Below are positions 46,614-55,600 of a stretch of DNA of 64,000 bases, in pieces. The DNA is taken from contig BTPP01000007.1 of assembly GCA_037102815.1 (NCBI GenBank), positions 1,116,001 to 1,180,000 on the forward strand, in the 5' to 3' direction. Positions within the stretch are counted from its first letter, which is position 1. Every line of letters starts with the position of its first letter. Source of the stretch: Neurospora intermedia (lineage: Eukaryota > Ascomycota > Sordariomycetes > Sordariales > Sordariaceae). A program made the position numbers and the translations under genes. The notes below the pieces were generated by a model. That model made no database searches, was not told the DNA's origin, and worked only from the letters and a program-made list of their open reading frames with translations.

Positions 46614-47965
46614 TCAGCCCGACCCTTGGCGGCCACCTTCGGAGTGTCCATCCCGTCTGGGACTTTTACCAAAGTCTCTGCGCCTCCATATCCTTTCATG
46701 GCCGGTTTGCCGATGGTGAGTGTCGCGTTCTGGCCATCTTGGGGTCTGACTCCTCTCGGATCCAGATGCATGCCGCCTAATGTCATCTTCCTCTTCATCA
46801 TCCAAATCTAAAGAATTTTGCGCCTTCCGTTTTCTGCTGGCTTCACCTGTGCTTGAAGCTTGAGGGTATTTAACTTCCTTATCCCACGCCACAAGCGAGT
46901 GTGCCGGACTTCTCAGCCAGCTCCTCAGTTCATGCAAAAACAAGCGTGCGTGATCTCGTCCTAGGAAATCAGCCAGCATATCTTCTGCCTGGCCGGCGCT
47001 GCCCTGTATGTCGACCGTTTTGAGAATGGCTATGATATACTCGAGGAGGAATTCGGCGTTGTTTCGGCGGCGGGTCAGTTCGCGTTCGGAGGCATTACTC
47101 GTACTGCCACTGGGGCCAGCAGTTGGTTCGGGGTCGGAGAGAAAGGCGAACACTTGTAGCTCGCGTCGTATCCAGAGACGGGCCCGGGTTACTAGGTGTG
47201 GTGTAGTGGCAAATTGGTCAGGCGTTGGGGTTGGTTTGTATCCGGAGATGCGGTTTGAGCCAACGTCTAGTTGAAGTAAATATTAGTCTCTGGCCATGAC
47301 TCCCTGCGTGCTTCAACAACGTACGTAAAGAATATAACTGGTGCCGATATATGTGTCTGCGGCGTTCTATAGCTTCCCCTGGGGTGGGTGTACTATGAGT
47401 ATTAGCGTCGCAATCTCGTCGTCGGCGCTGGTCGTTACGTCGCTGTCGAAGGAGGTTTGATAGTGCCGGGTTCCCCGACTGGTCCCCGTTCCCATTGTTC
47501 TCATTTTTGTTGCGCGGCCTCGGGGCATTGGGTACTCGATAGAAGCTCTCGTTCGAGGCCGAGTCAACGTATCGGACCTTGTAGATGGCGGCCTTGCATA
47601 GTGGGCAGTTTGGATGTTCTTGAAGCCTATGTATGTCCCTGTGTTAGCTCAGCGAAGCATATGGGAGCTCGAGATGGAAAGACATACCAGCTTACAAGAC
47701 ATACAAAGTCAAAGTGGGAATGCGCACATGGCATAGCAGTGCAAGGTTCTGATATGGAATCAAGACAGATGACACAGCAGTCGTCTGCCTCGGCTACCTC
47801 ATCATCATCATTCACGCCCTCGCCATTTTTCTCGTCATTGGCGGCACTCGCCCGTCGCGTCGCTGTGATCTCCTGGAGGGTTGTTTGCAGAACTTGGGCC
47901 TGGATGTCGAGAGCCTCGCCAGTTACTTCCATAGGGCTCAGGGAATGATTGGTAGTATCGGGCAT
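46614..47965 (-). CDS. TOPORS-like RING-finger E3 ubiquitin ligase
   Basis: Three exons on the minus strand, 47965-47688, 47626-47325 and 47266-46614, give 410 aa. Introns are 61 nt (GTATGT...CATAG) and 58 nt (GTACGT...ACTAG). The RING lies near residues 63-107: [40 protein letters not shown]. At the position where TOPORS RINGs have their fifth zinc ligand Cys, this protein has Asp (HFDFVC). After the RING come KVRYVDS, a basic [11 protein letters not shown] run, and [23 protein letters not shown] and following, the post-RING helical block of TOPORS-type proteins. The C-terminus is basic and low-complexity. The function is inferred as E3 ligase activity in the nucleus. The start is uncertain: ATG 47963-47965 is used, but the frame stays open to ATGs at 48121 and 48271. 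The gene is divergent from sld2. Confidence 0.75.
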
Positions 47966-48395
47966 GGACTGTGTTGTCGCGCCCACGTTGCAAGAAGTTG
48001 TTGAAGGACAAAATGAGGATGGCCAAGTTGTTTGGGTGCAGTAAGCAAGTGCTGATGTAATAGTGTACATAGTGTACAGCCTCAGTGCAGCTGCTTCCAC
48101 TTCATTGCACATGCTCGACATTTTAGCGGATCTTAGGTACGCGAGCCCCTGCCGCCAGTGGGTTCTGATGAACGGATGCCCCACTGTTTGTGCTGCTTGG
48201 GTGGAGTGTAACGTACGGTAACGTAAGACGGAATCATCAACCACTGCAAGGGAACCATCGCGTCCTCCCATTTATCACTGGACGCGCCTTGTCTGAATCT
48301 TTAATTGATTTCCGGTTTTGGTTGTTCTCGACTTTTCGACTTTCCACCAAGCGCCTCGAAATGCTCTTTTCCTTCAAATCAAGAGCAGAACCATA
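47966..48395. promoter_or_regulatory. Divergent promoter of RING gene and sld2
   Basis: This 430-nt shared upstream region includes ACGCG at 48282-48286 and a repeated TAACGTA motif near 48210-48226. Part may be coding if the RING gene starts at 48121 or 48271. Confidence 0.45.
48282..48286. promoter_or_regulatory. MCB-like ACGCG core upstream of sld2
   Basis: ACGCG (full context GACGCGCC) lies about 110 nt upstream of the sld2 ATG, with CGCGTCC (an inverted ACGCG) near 48260. It is weaker than the perfect ACGCGT sites at msh-2 and pri1. Confidence 0.35.
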
Positions 48396-50279
48396 ATGGA
48401 TGAACAGCGAAAAGCCGAATATGAAAGCCAGAGTCTACAGTTGCGAGCAGAACTGAAGCAATTCGAGGCAGAATGGGCCCAAAAGAACGACGGCAAGAAG
48501 CCGTCCCGTGAAGCCATCAAACAGAATCCGGATATTGGTATGCCATCCAGACTGGTCTTCTTTGACGCTTCTAACATGTGGTCCCTTACAGCCCAGAAAT
48601 ACAAGCAGTATAACAAACTTCGCGACATACTCTCCGGAAAGATCCCTCCTCCCACCAAAAGCGACAACCAAGACCCGAGCCAACGCAAGCGCAAGCAACC
48701 AGCGACATCCCTCCCATCCGCCTCGACTCCCTCCAAACGCAACAGGTCTGCCGCTACCCCCAAATCACAACATTATTCTGCCGTACATGAAGCCATCACT
48801 CCAGATGTAGCACGGAAACTCTTCAGTCCCGCCGTTCCCTCTTCGATTGGGCCTACACCCCAAAAAGATGGCCGTGTTCTCGGTCTTTTCGATCTTATAT
48901 CCCATACCCCATCCAAATCGACAGACGAAACCAAACCACGAGCATCCGGATTTACAGCTACGCCAAGTAAACGCCGCCATGCCCTTGACCTCGAGAACGA
49001 CAAGGATGATGATCATGATGAGAAAGACGGCAAGGAATTCATAACCCCCAGCATCCCGCGACATCGTAACCTCGACAGAACCCCGTCCTCCGGGCGTAAT
49101 CGCAACCTCCTCGATAGCTTCCTCGGAGTCCGTGCTACCAAGACATCCACACCACTAAAAAAGAACACTGGGAACTCACCCTCGAAAAACAACCTCACCA
49201 AGACACCATCCGGCGAGCGGTCGGTGTCCAAGCTGCAGTTCGCCACACCCGCTTTCTTGCGTCGTACATCTGCGCCGCTACCACCCGTGGACGAAAATGG
49301 CGAGTGGTTGGACATTGAGCCCTTGAAGCTCCCACGAAAACCGTTCAGCATAGCAAAAGGGAAAGGGCTCAGCAGCGTGGTAGCCAGCTTACGGAAAATG
49401 GAGGAAGAAAAGCTAGATGAGGAGCTGCATATGTTAAGGGAAATGGAGGCGATGGAACAGGGTGGAATGGGTCCTCCACCACCAAAGAAGACGGTTGCAT
49501 CGACAAGTGAAGATACAGAGAAGAAGAAGCAAGCAGCAGACCCTGCGGGGGCAGAGGTTGAGCCAGAAGAGGAGAACAATTTCGAGGAGGACGAGGCAGC
49601 TCTAATTGAAGTCGAAGCGAGCTTCCTCGAATCACCATCATCCAAGAGGAAGAAAGAGAGGCGACCGGTTCTACTGAGCGGTTTCGACGATGAAAATGTC
49701 TACGACAGTCAAGAGGACGAGGACCTGAGCAAGGAGGGAATGGATCGCAATGGGCAGCCACTACGAGTGTTCAAGAAGAAGGGACAAAAGAGGACGACCA
49801 GGAAGGTCAACATGCGACCGACAAGGACAAAACGACCCAGTGCACCGGTTGCCGAGGAGGAAGATGACAGTGAGGAAGAATCCAACGACGTGATACCGGA
49901 AACTCAGTTCGACGTGACCAAGAACCTGGATGGAGATGATCACCACACTCTGGATTCGTTGTCGTCCGGCGGATCTGGATCGGAATTTGATGATGATGGG
50001 TCAGAAGGTGAAGATGAAGAAGCAGAGGCGAGCACTAGAAAGGCTGCAAAGGCTGCCGCAAAGAAAAAGGCGCCGCCGGCAAAGGAAAAGACAAAGAAGG
50101 ATGCGACTGCGGAGACCAAGAAGAAAAAGGGAACGAAAGAAGGTGCTGATGAAGAACCAGCTAAGAAGCCGCGCATGGTCAAGGCTACAGCAAATGCGAA
50201 CTTCAAGAGGTTGAAGCTGAAGAATAACGGGGCAAAGGGAGGGCCAGCTCATAACAGCCGATTCAGGAGGAGGAGGTAG
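48396..50279 (+). CDS. sld2: DNA replication regulator Sld2 (Drc1/RecQL4 N-terminal homologue)
   Basis: Two exons, 48396-48537 and 48592-50279, give 609 aa. The 54-nt intron (GTATGC donor, TTCTAAC branch, CTTACAG acceptor) has no stop and is a multiple of three. Its removal is supported because it restores NPDIAQKYKQYNKLR, the N-terminal Sld2 signature. CDK-phosphorylated Sld2 binds Dpb11 to start replication. Many S/T-P sites are seen (SPAV, PTPQK, HTPSK, ATPSK, TPLKK, KTPSG). A central conserved block, LQFATPAFLRRT and WLDIEPLKLPRKPFS, precedes acidic and Lys-rich C-terminal low-complexity sequence. ATG 48396 (MDEQRKAEYESQ) is used because upstream frame extension lacks an ATG. It is divergent from the RING gene. 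A MCB-like ACGCG lies upstream. Confidence 0.9.
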   Translation: MDEQRKAEYESQSLQLRAELKQFEAEWAQKNDGKKPSREAIKQNPDIGMPSRLVFFDASNMWSLTAQKYKQYNKLRDILSGKIPPPTKSDNQDPSQRKRKQPATSLPSASTPSKRNRSAATPKSQHYSAVHEAITPDVARKLFSPAVPSSIGPTPQKDGRVLGLFDLISHTPSKSTDETKPRASGFTATPSKRRHALDLENDKDDDHDEKDGKEFITPSIPRHRNLDRTPSSGRNRNLLDSFLGVRATKTSTPLKKNTGNSPSKNNLTKTPSGERSVSKLQFATPAFLRRTSAPLPPVDENGEWLDIEPLKLPRKPFSIAKGKGLSSVVASLRKMEEEKLDEELHMLREMEAMEQGGMGPPPPKKTVASTSEDTEKKKQAADPAGAEVEPEEENNFEEDEAALIEVEASFLESPSSKRKKERRPVLLSGFDDENVYDSQEDEDLSKEGMDRNGQPLRVFKKKGQKRTTRKVNMRPTRTKRPSAPVAEEEDDSEEESNDVIPETQFDVTKNLDGDDHHTLDSLSSGGSGSEFDDDGSEGEDEEAEASTRKAAKAAAKKKAPPAKEKTKKDATAETKKKKGTKEGADEEPAKKPRMVKATANANFKRLKLKNNGAKGGPAHNSRFRRRR

Positions 50280-50739
50280 TAGAAAGATGTTACCCACATA
50301 CAAGGGTAAAGAGGGTGATGAAGAGATGAGCTATGATACTGTGTCCTACCTTCTTGGTGTCACTGAGCGTGACGGACATAGAACTAGATTATCCTTAATG
50401 GTAGAACATGACAACCTCAACATCCATTTCCGATACCGTGAATCCCTGAGGCCTTCGGTTGTTTATACTTAAGCTCCCTGTCTTCATCATTTATACAGTC
50501 CCGTAGTAAACTCCCACTCGTCAATCTGCCTACGGACATGTGTAAATATATGCAGTCATTCTTCGTATAACACTATGTATATACACGTAACTTGATCAGA
50601 TCAGCCACATCCTCCAAAAAAATTATGTACATCAGAAATAGTAACCCAGCAACCAACCCCTCACTACCCATCCATCCCCTCTCACCTCAACCGACCGACC
50701 TCATCCTCATTCACCATCGTGCCCAAGGTTTACCCTTAC
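50280..50739. other. Convergent intergenic between sld2 and the LPMO gene
   Basis: This 460-nt 3' region holds no gene or repeat of note. Confidence 0.6.
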
Positions 50740-51887
50740 TTACGAGCACTGCGAATAATAATCATTCATCTTCTTGCAAGTATACGGGCTCGCACAAGTA
50801 GTGCACCCCGAGAATCCCTGCCCACCGCACTGCGCCCACTGCGCAGCCGTGCAACCACCAGTAGGCTGAGGAGCAACGACGCTCGTCTTCAACGTTGTGC
50901 TGCCCGTGCTGGTAATCACCGCCTTGCTGGTAGTGCTGCTAGCCGGCTTAGCAGTAGTAGTAGAACCACCACCACCACCGTTTGCAGAGCAAGTAAACTT
51001 GGCCGGGCCAGGAATGGTATAAGTGCTGCTTGGGCTCATGGAGTAGATGTTGACCAACAGACCGGGGTCAGTGGCCTTGTAGATGCCGGGGATCGAGTAG
51101 GTGGTGGAGGGGAGAGCGGTGCCGCCGGTGCCGCCGACGATGTTGATTTGGGCGCATTCCATGTAGAGTTGGGCGCCGGCGGTGGAGGAGGCGGCGTGTA
51201 GGGCGATCATCTCGGCGCGGAGGAGGTATTGGCCTGAGGGGATGCAGGCGGGGATGTCGCTGGTGTATGTGATACCTGTGTTAGGTATTTGATTTTTTGG
51301 GTGGTGAAATGGGGGATGAGTAAAGGGGAAGGAGGTAGAAGGGAGGAAGAGGATTGGAGGGAAACATGAAACGTACATGTACTGGAAACCACCGTTGGTG
51401 ATGACGGTGCTGGTACCCCATTGGCCGTTGTTGTAGCCGTCTTCTTGAATCTTGAACCTGTTTTTCTCGAGTGTCAGACTCTGGTTGAAATAGTACCCAA
51501 GTACTGAGTGAGTAGGGGGACCACTCACCATCCACCGCCGATACCAGTGTCTGTCAAGGCGTCGTCGACCTTCTTGAGGTAGGCAAGGGTAGGACCCTTG
51601 TGGCTGGCGTCCATGACATCGTCGGCGCCGGAGGTGAGGGTGTGTCTCCAGATAGCCTTGACGGTGCTGCCGGCGTTGACGGTGATGATCTTGTCAGAGG
51701 GAGTGGTGGGGTTGGGGCCGCCGTTGCAGGCAAGGTCGTTGGAGGTCACGTCGGTGATGGGACCATCGTAGGAAGGGGTCCGGATTCCGTAGGAGACCGG
51801 GTAGGTGGTGCCGCCGGCTTCGAGCTGGACGAAGATGGTGTGGGCTGAGGCCGCAGAGGCGGCGGCGAGGAGGGAGAGGACCTTCAT
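50740..51887 (-). CDS. gh61-1: AA9 lytic polysaccharide monooxygenase with C-terminal CBM1
   Basis: Three exons on the minus strand, 51887-51529, 51457-51377 and 51259-50740, give 319 aa. Introns are 71 nt (GTGAGT...AACAG) and 117 nt (GTACGT...ACCAG). This secreted copper enzyme oxidatively cleaves cellulose. The signal peptide [15 protein letters not shown] leaves His16 as the N-terminal residue of the copper histidine brace; the second brace His is in MDASHKGP (about 96). [10 protein letters not shown] and [10 protein letters not shown] supply the outer-sphere His, Gln and axial Tyr. After FTC comes a Ser/Thr linker and a CBM1 (about 281-319) with [13 protein letters not shown] and YYSQC. 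From memory it corresponds to N. crassa NCU02240, strongly induced by cellulose. A CGG-N11-CCG site lies about 405 nt upstream. The gene symbol is recalled rather than searched. Confidence 0.95.
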
Positions 51888-52224
51888 CTTGTCTGGCTGG
51901 ATGACACCGAACTACTGGAGTATAAAAGCTCGAAGGGACCTACAGAGTCGCAGATATTGACATCCCAGGAGAAGGAAGCGAGTCCGTCCATATATGTACT
52001 ACTTCATGGCGGGTCGCCACTCTCACTAAGGCTGAGAAAGCATGAGGTTGAACATGTGGAAAGGTCATTAAGGGTGGTCCTGATCGTTTCTGGACGTGTA
52101 AGAAGCCACAATGTCACTGTCGAGGTCGTATTATCTCCTTTTGGGTTGTCTCTCCTCGGGCCAAAACCGGGACGCTGGAAGCAAGGCCGCCATGCGGCGC
52201 ATAGCGAGGGCGGAAGAAGGCCGT

Positions 52225-52230
52225 CCGGGG
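52225..52230 (+). promoter_or_regulatory. CreA/CRE-1-type SYGGRG site (CCGGGG)
   Basis: It matches the consensus of the fungal carbon catabolite repressor and lies about 340 nt upstream of the LPMO ATG. A six-base degenerate motif is expected often by chance, so weight is low. Confidence 0.25.
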
Positions 52231-52291
52231 TAGCAACACATCCGGATCGGGACAGTCACTTGAAGTTCCAGCGTTGGATTCGCCGCGGCAT

Positions 52292-52308
52292 CGGACGTCA
52301 AGGTGCCG
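52292..52308. promoter_or_regulatory. CGG-N11-CCG (Gal4/CLR-2-like) site upstream of the LPMO gene
   Basis: CGG at 52292-52294 and CCG at 52306-52308 are separated by exactly 11 nt. This is the Gal4-type inverted half-site spacing reported for CLR-2, the cellulase regulator of Neurospora (from memory). It is about 405 nt upstream of the LPMO start. Confidence 0.5.
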
Positions 52309-52968
52309 CGACGGATGAAGACGTAAAGTCAGCCACACATGACACGTAAGATAGGGACGTGTGGGAGGTGCGTGACGGGTCACATAGACATTTTGCTCCG
52401 GTAGCTCATTTTTGTGCCAGTACCTTGGGACCTGATAGCGCAGGAGTCGCGGTTCATTTGAGCCGAAGCTTCTCTGCATCGTGTACATGACTATCGATCT
52501 ACGTAGGAGGCTGAGAGAGAAGAATTGGATATCTATTTAGTTACACAATGTACAATATAGTATCCTGGACAACAAGGGAGTGACCATAGAACGGTTCATG
52601 AACTGACGACGCTTCTGATCGATGGACTTGTTGTTGCGATAGGGTAGTCCCGTCATTGTCGGCCATTGTGGGTCCATGTCAATGTCTTGCATGATATTCT
52701 TGGAGGTGAAGACGGTGAGGGTACACAGTAAGTACGTCGGCAATGGTCACGAAGGGGGACCGTCGTGGTTCTCGGATCATGATCCGAAGTTGTTCTGTTG
52801 TTGATTTGCACCACCGTAGAGGAACAGATAAAAGGGGGTGCCTGCCAGCTGCCAGCCAGGCGTGCTCCATGTGGCCCACCTGGTAGTTCCACAATTCCAC
52901 AGAACCCGCTTCCCGGGCGATGCGGGGTGCAGTAGCGCTTGCCGGGGTAAGATGGGCCGAGCAAGCGA

Positions 52969-52977
52969 GGGTTAGGG
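52969..52977. promoter_or_regulatory. Telomere-repeat-like motif GGGTTAGGG
   Basis: This is the third copy of this motif class in the window, again in a divergent intergenic region, about 1.1 kb from the LPMO ATG and 0.6 kb from the repeat-protein ATG. Confidence 0.3.
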
Positions 52978-53589
52978 TCTGCCCAACGTCCTACTGATCA
53001 TGGTTGCCTTGCCAAAACACCAAGTTGCCATCGTCACCAAACATCACCACTTTCCACAGAAGGACGGCCCAGCTCATGCTTACTGAACAGTATAGCTGCT
53101 CATCTCAATTGGAAACACCGCTTCCACAATGTTTGAATACAGACGCCCCCGATTGGGCCATCAGTTTGGCTCTTCGCTGAACAAGACTGGTGTTAGCTGA
53201 AGGTCAAGGTTCTTCCTATGGTTTGTTGTATCGTTGTCGTGGTGATATCAACCGTCACTACCGTAAATCGATGGTCACCTCATGTAGACTTTCCAAGTCG
53301 CTTGATGGTCTAAAAGACCGCTTAAGTTGGCTCAGACTTCTCACCCTTTCTTCCTCTGCTTCCCCAAGTCAACAGCTGGACCTCAACCCAATTCGCTGAC
53401 ATACACTTCTGACCATCCTGCATCAATAACCACGCAAGCGCAAACTGTACTAGCAGCAACAGCAGCCCATTTTGCATCCGGTAAGCCAAACTTGTCACCA
53501 CCTCATCTGATATCAAGGCACCTTCTCAGCATTGCCCACTTACTGACAGATTATTCTTCATAGAAACAGAACGACAGCACATTATCATC

Positions 53590-55600
53590 ATGTCACACCT
53601 CCATCTCCGCGAGGCCATGGCCTTGCCTTCTCGTATTGCCCAGTACCTTAAGAGACGCCAGTCCCGTAAAAGTGGCAAGGTGTCTAAGAAGAAGCACCAA
53701 GCCGCCGCCCCCCAGATGATCTCTTCTACCAACCCAAATCCTCGAAAGCGTTCCAGTGAAGAAATCACCGATGCCACTCGCGATGTCTCGGTTGATCGCT
53801 TCATCGATGCCGATGCGGCGCCTCCCCAAAAGCGCCCCAGATGGCCAGTTGTTGAAGGGCGCGACGAATTTCGTCCTTCTCGTCCTCGAAAGCGTTCAAG
53901 TGACGAGTTGGACGAGGCTTCCTCTGATGCATCCAGTGATCGCTTTGTTGATGCAGATGCACCTCCCCCTCAAAAGCGTCCCAGATGGTCAGCTACCGAG
54001 GATAGTGGCGAATGCGAGTTCAATCCATTTACAAAGAAGAAAGCAAGATCACTTCCAGAAGAAATTGCCGATGCCACTGCGCATGAAGACAGGGATCCAT
54101 TTGACTACGAAGAATTAGCCTCCCATGTCCAGCGCTACAGATCACTCGCTGAAGAGATCGCTGATGCTACCGCCCATGAAGACGGTGAAGCCTTCGATGA
54201 TGAAGCTGATGAAGCTCCCTCTACCGCTCGCTTCAAGTCGCTCGCTGAGGAGCTTGCCGATGCACTTACTAGCGAGAGTGGTGACGAATTGGACGAAGAC
54301 AAAGAAACTAAGTTCCCCAAGCGCCGCTCACTTGCTGATGAGCTCGCTGATGCTACTGTCGATGAAGACGGCAACCCTTTTGAGGATGAGGAACTCGTTG
54401 GAATGACCATTGCTAAGGCTGATGGGCTCTCATATGCCGAGGTACGTTGTCTCTTGCAAAGCTCATGACACATGCTTCGTACTAACGATGTTCCTCAGGC
54501 CACCATTGATCTTGCTCATTTTTCATTCGACCATAACACCCCCACTTCTTTCAGGCCCCTTCGACCGCTTGCTGAAGAACTTACCGAGGTCACTGCCCAC
54601 AAGGACATCGAGCCCTTTGATGACCTAGACGAGCTGTCGTCCGGACTTCCTGAGCTTACTGACGACGATGACAGCAGCTCCATTTTTGCTGGAGGGTCTG
54701 TTGGAGACCACCAGAATGCACCAACTGAGGAAGCAAGTTTGTCACTCAATCACAAAGCCCTTGTTTCCCAACTTCAAGGAAGGTCTCTCGCAGATGAGCT
54801 CTTTGACGCAACTTCTGAAGAAGAGGGCAACCCATTTGAAGAAGCAGATGCAGATCTCCACTTGCGCTTCCACTCACTAGAGGACCAAATTGCCAACGCC
54901 GTGTCCCGGAATATTGGCCAAGGACTCGACGGTGTTGACTCCGCCCCCCGAATGTGCCTAGACTCACCAGTCAACAAACTGCTAGACTCGATCGCTGGCG
55001 AGGATGAAGACACTTCCGACGTAGAGTACGATGCCTCATTTATCACTGCTCTTGAGACACTCTCCGAGAACGACTTTCATATCGAAGATGAAGATGCTCC
55101 TATCCAGGGGCGCCGCCGCTCACTGGCTGATGAGATTGCTGATGCAACTTTGAGCGAGGGAGGTGATCCATTCGACGTTGCAGAGGATTCACCCGTAGAA
55201 AATACGACTCCCGAGCCGTCAGCTGAGGTGCGCAAACGTCCGTTCTGGCTATGGGTAAGTACTTGGGTCCATTCCCAGATTTTCTGTCAATAGTCTGGTT
55301 TTAACTCTCAGCTAACTGAAACAACACAGAGAAAATATTCTTCCACGCCCATGTTGCTCGGCGGCTGCTCGATGCAGTAATACATCGCTTCACGCTGCTG
55401 AGTGAGTCACTCTGTTCCACCTACTGACCAAGTACTGTACAAGTAAAAGATTCCTTTCTGTAGTTGCTTCCTCGATACCCATGACAACCGAGGTTAAGAT
55501 CATCTTATCCAAACTCATTTTCGACATTGCTGGCACATCCCAGCTATCATTCCGCGGTTCGAAGCCTTCAGCCTGTTTTGGTGTGTGTGTCCAAGATTGA
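53590..55600 (+). CDS. Unrecognised protein of RSLADE(I/L)ADAT repeats with putative hydrophobic C-terminus
   Basis: Proposed exons are 53590-54441, 54499-55254, 55332-55401 and 55464-55600 (604 aa). Introns 1 (GTACGT, TACTAAC, CTCAG) and 3 (GTGAGT, CTGAC, TGTAG) are well formed. At intron 2 the choice is between ACAG (55329; product ends at 55380, 552 aa) and the next AG (55331), which is preferred because it feeds intron 3. I do not recognise the family. The first 50 residues are basic. Then come about ten repeats of roughly 24-33 residues: a basic lead (KRRSL, RYRSL, RRRSL), a helix-like core SLADE(I/L)ADAT and an acidic tail DGNPFED or GGDPFD. Repeats 1 and 2 instead end in DADAxPPQKRPRW. 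Clear units lie near residues 53, 100, 152, 184, 215, 247, 303, 378 and 490, with degenerate ones near 408 and 438. The RRxS-like leads suggest basophilic-kinase sites (inference). Confidence 0.72.

Larger units (their letters stand above)
51888..53589. promoter_or_regulatory. 1.7-kb divergent region between LPMO and repeat-protein genes
   Basis: No gene is supported. It holds the CGG-N11-CCG element, CCGGGG (52225-52230; fits the SYGGRG carbon-repressor site), and GGGTTAGGG at 52969-52977. A possible 5'-UTR intron end (CATAG) lies just before the repeat-protein ATG. Confidence 0.5.

Noticed and set aside
52211-52223. CGG-N7-CCG near the LPMO promoter as a second zinc-cluster site
   Set aside because: The spacing matches neither the N5 nor the N11 pattern I associate with the cellulase regulators; chance is likely.
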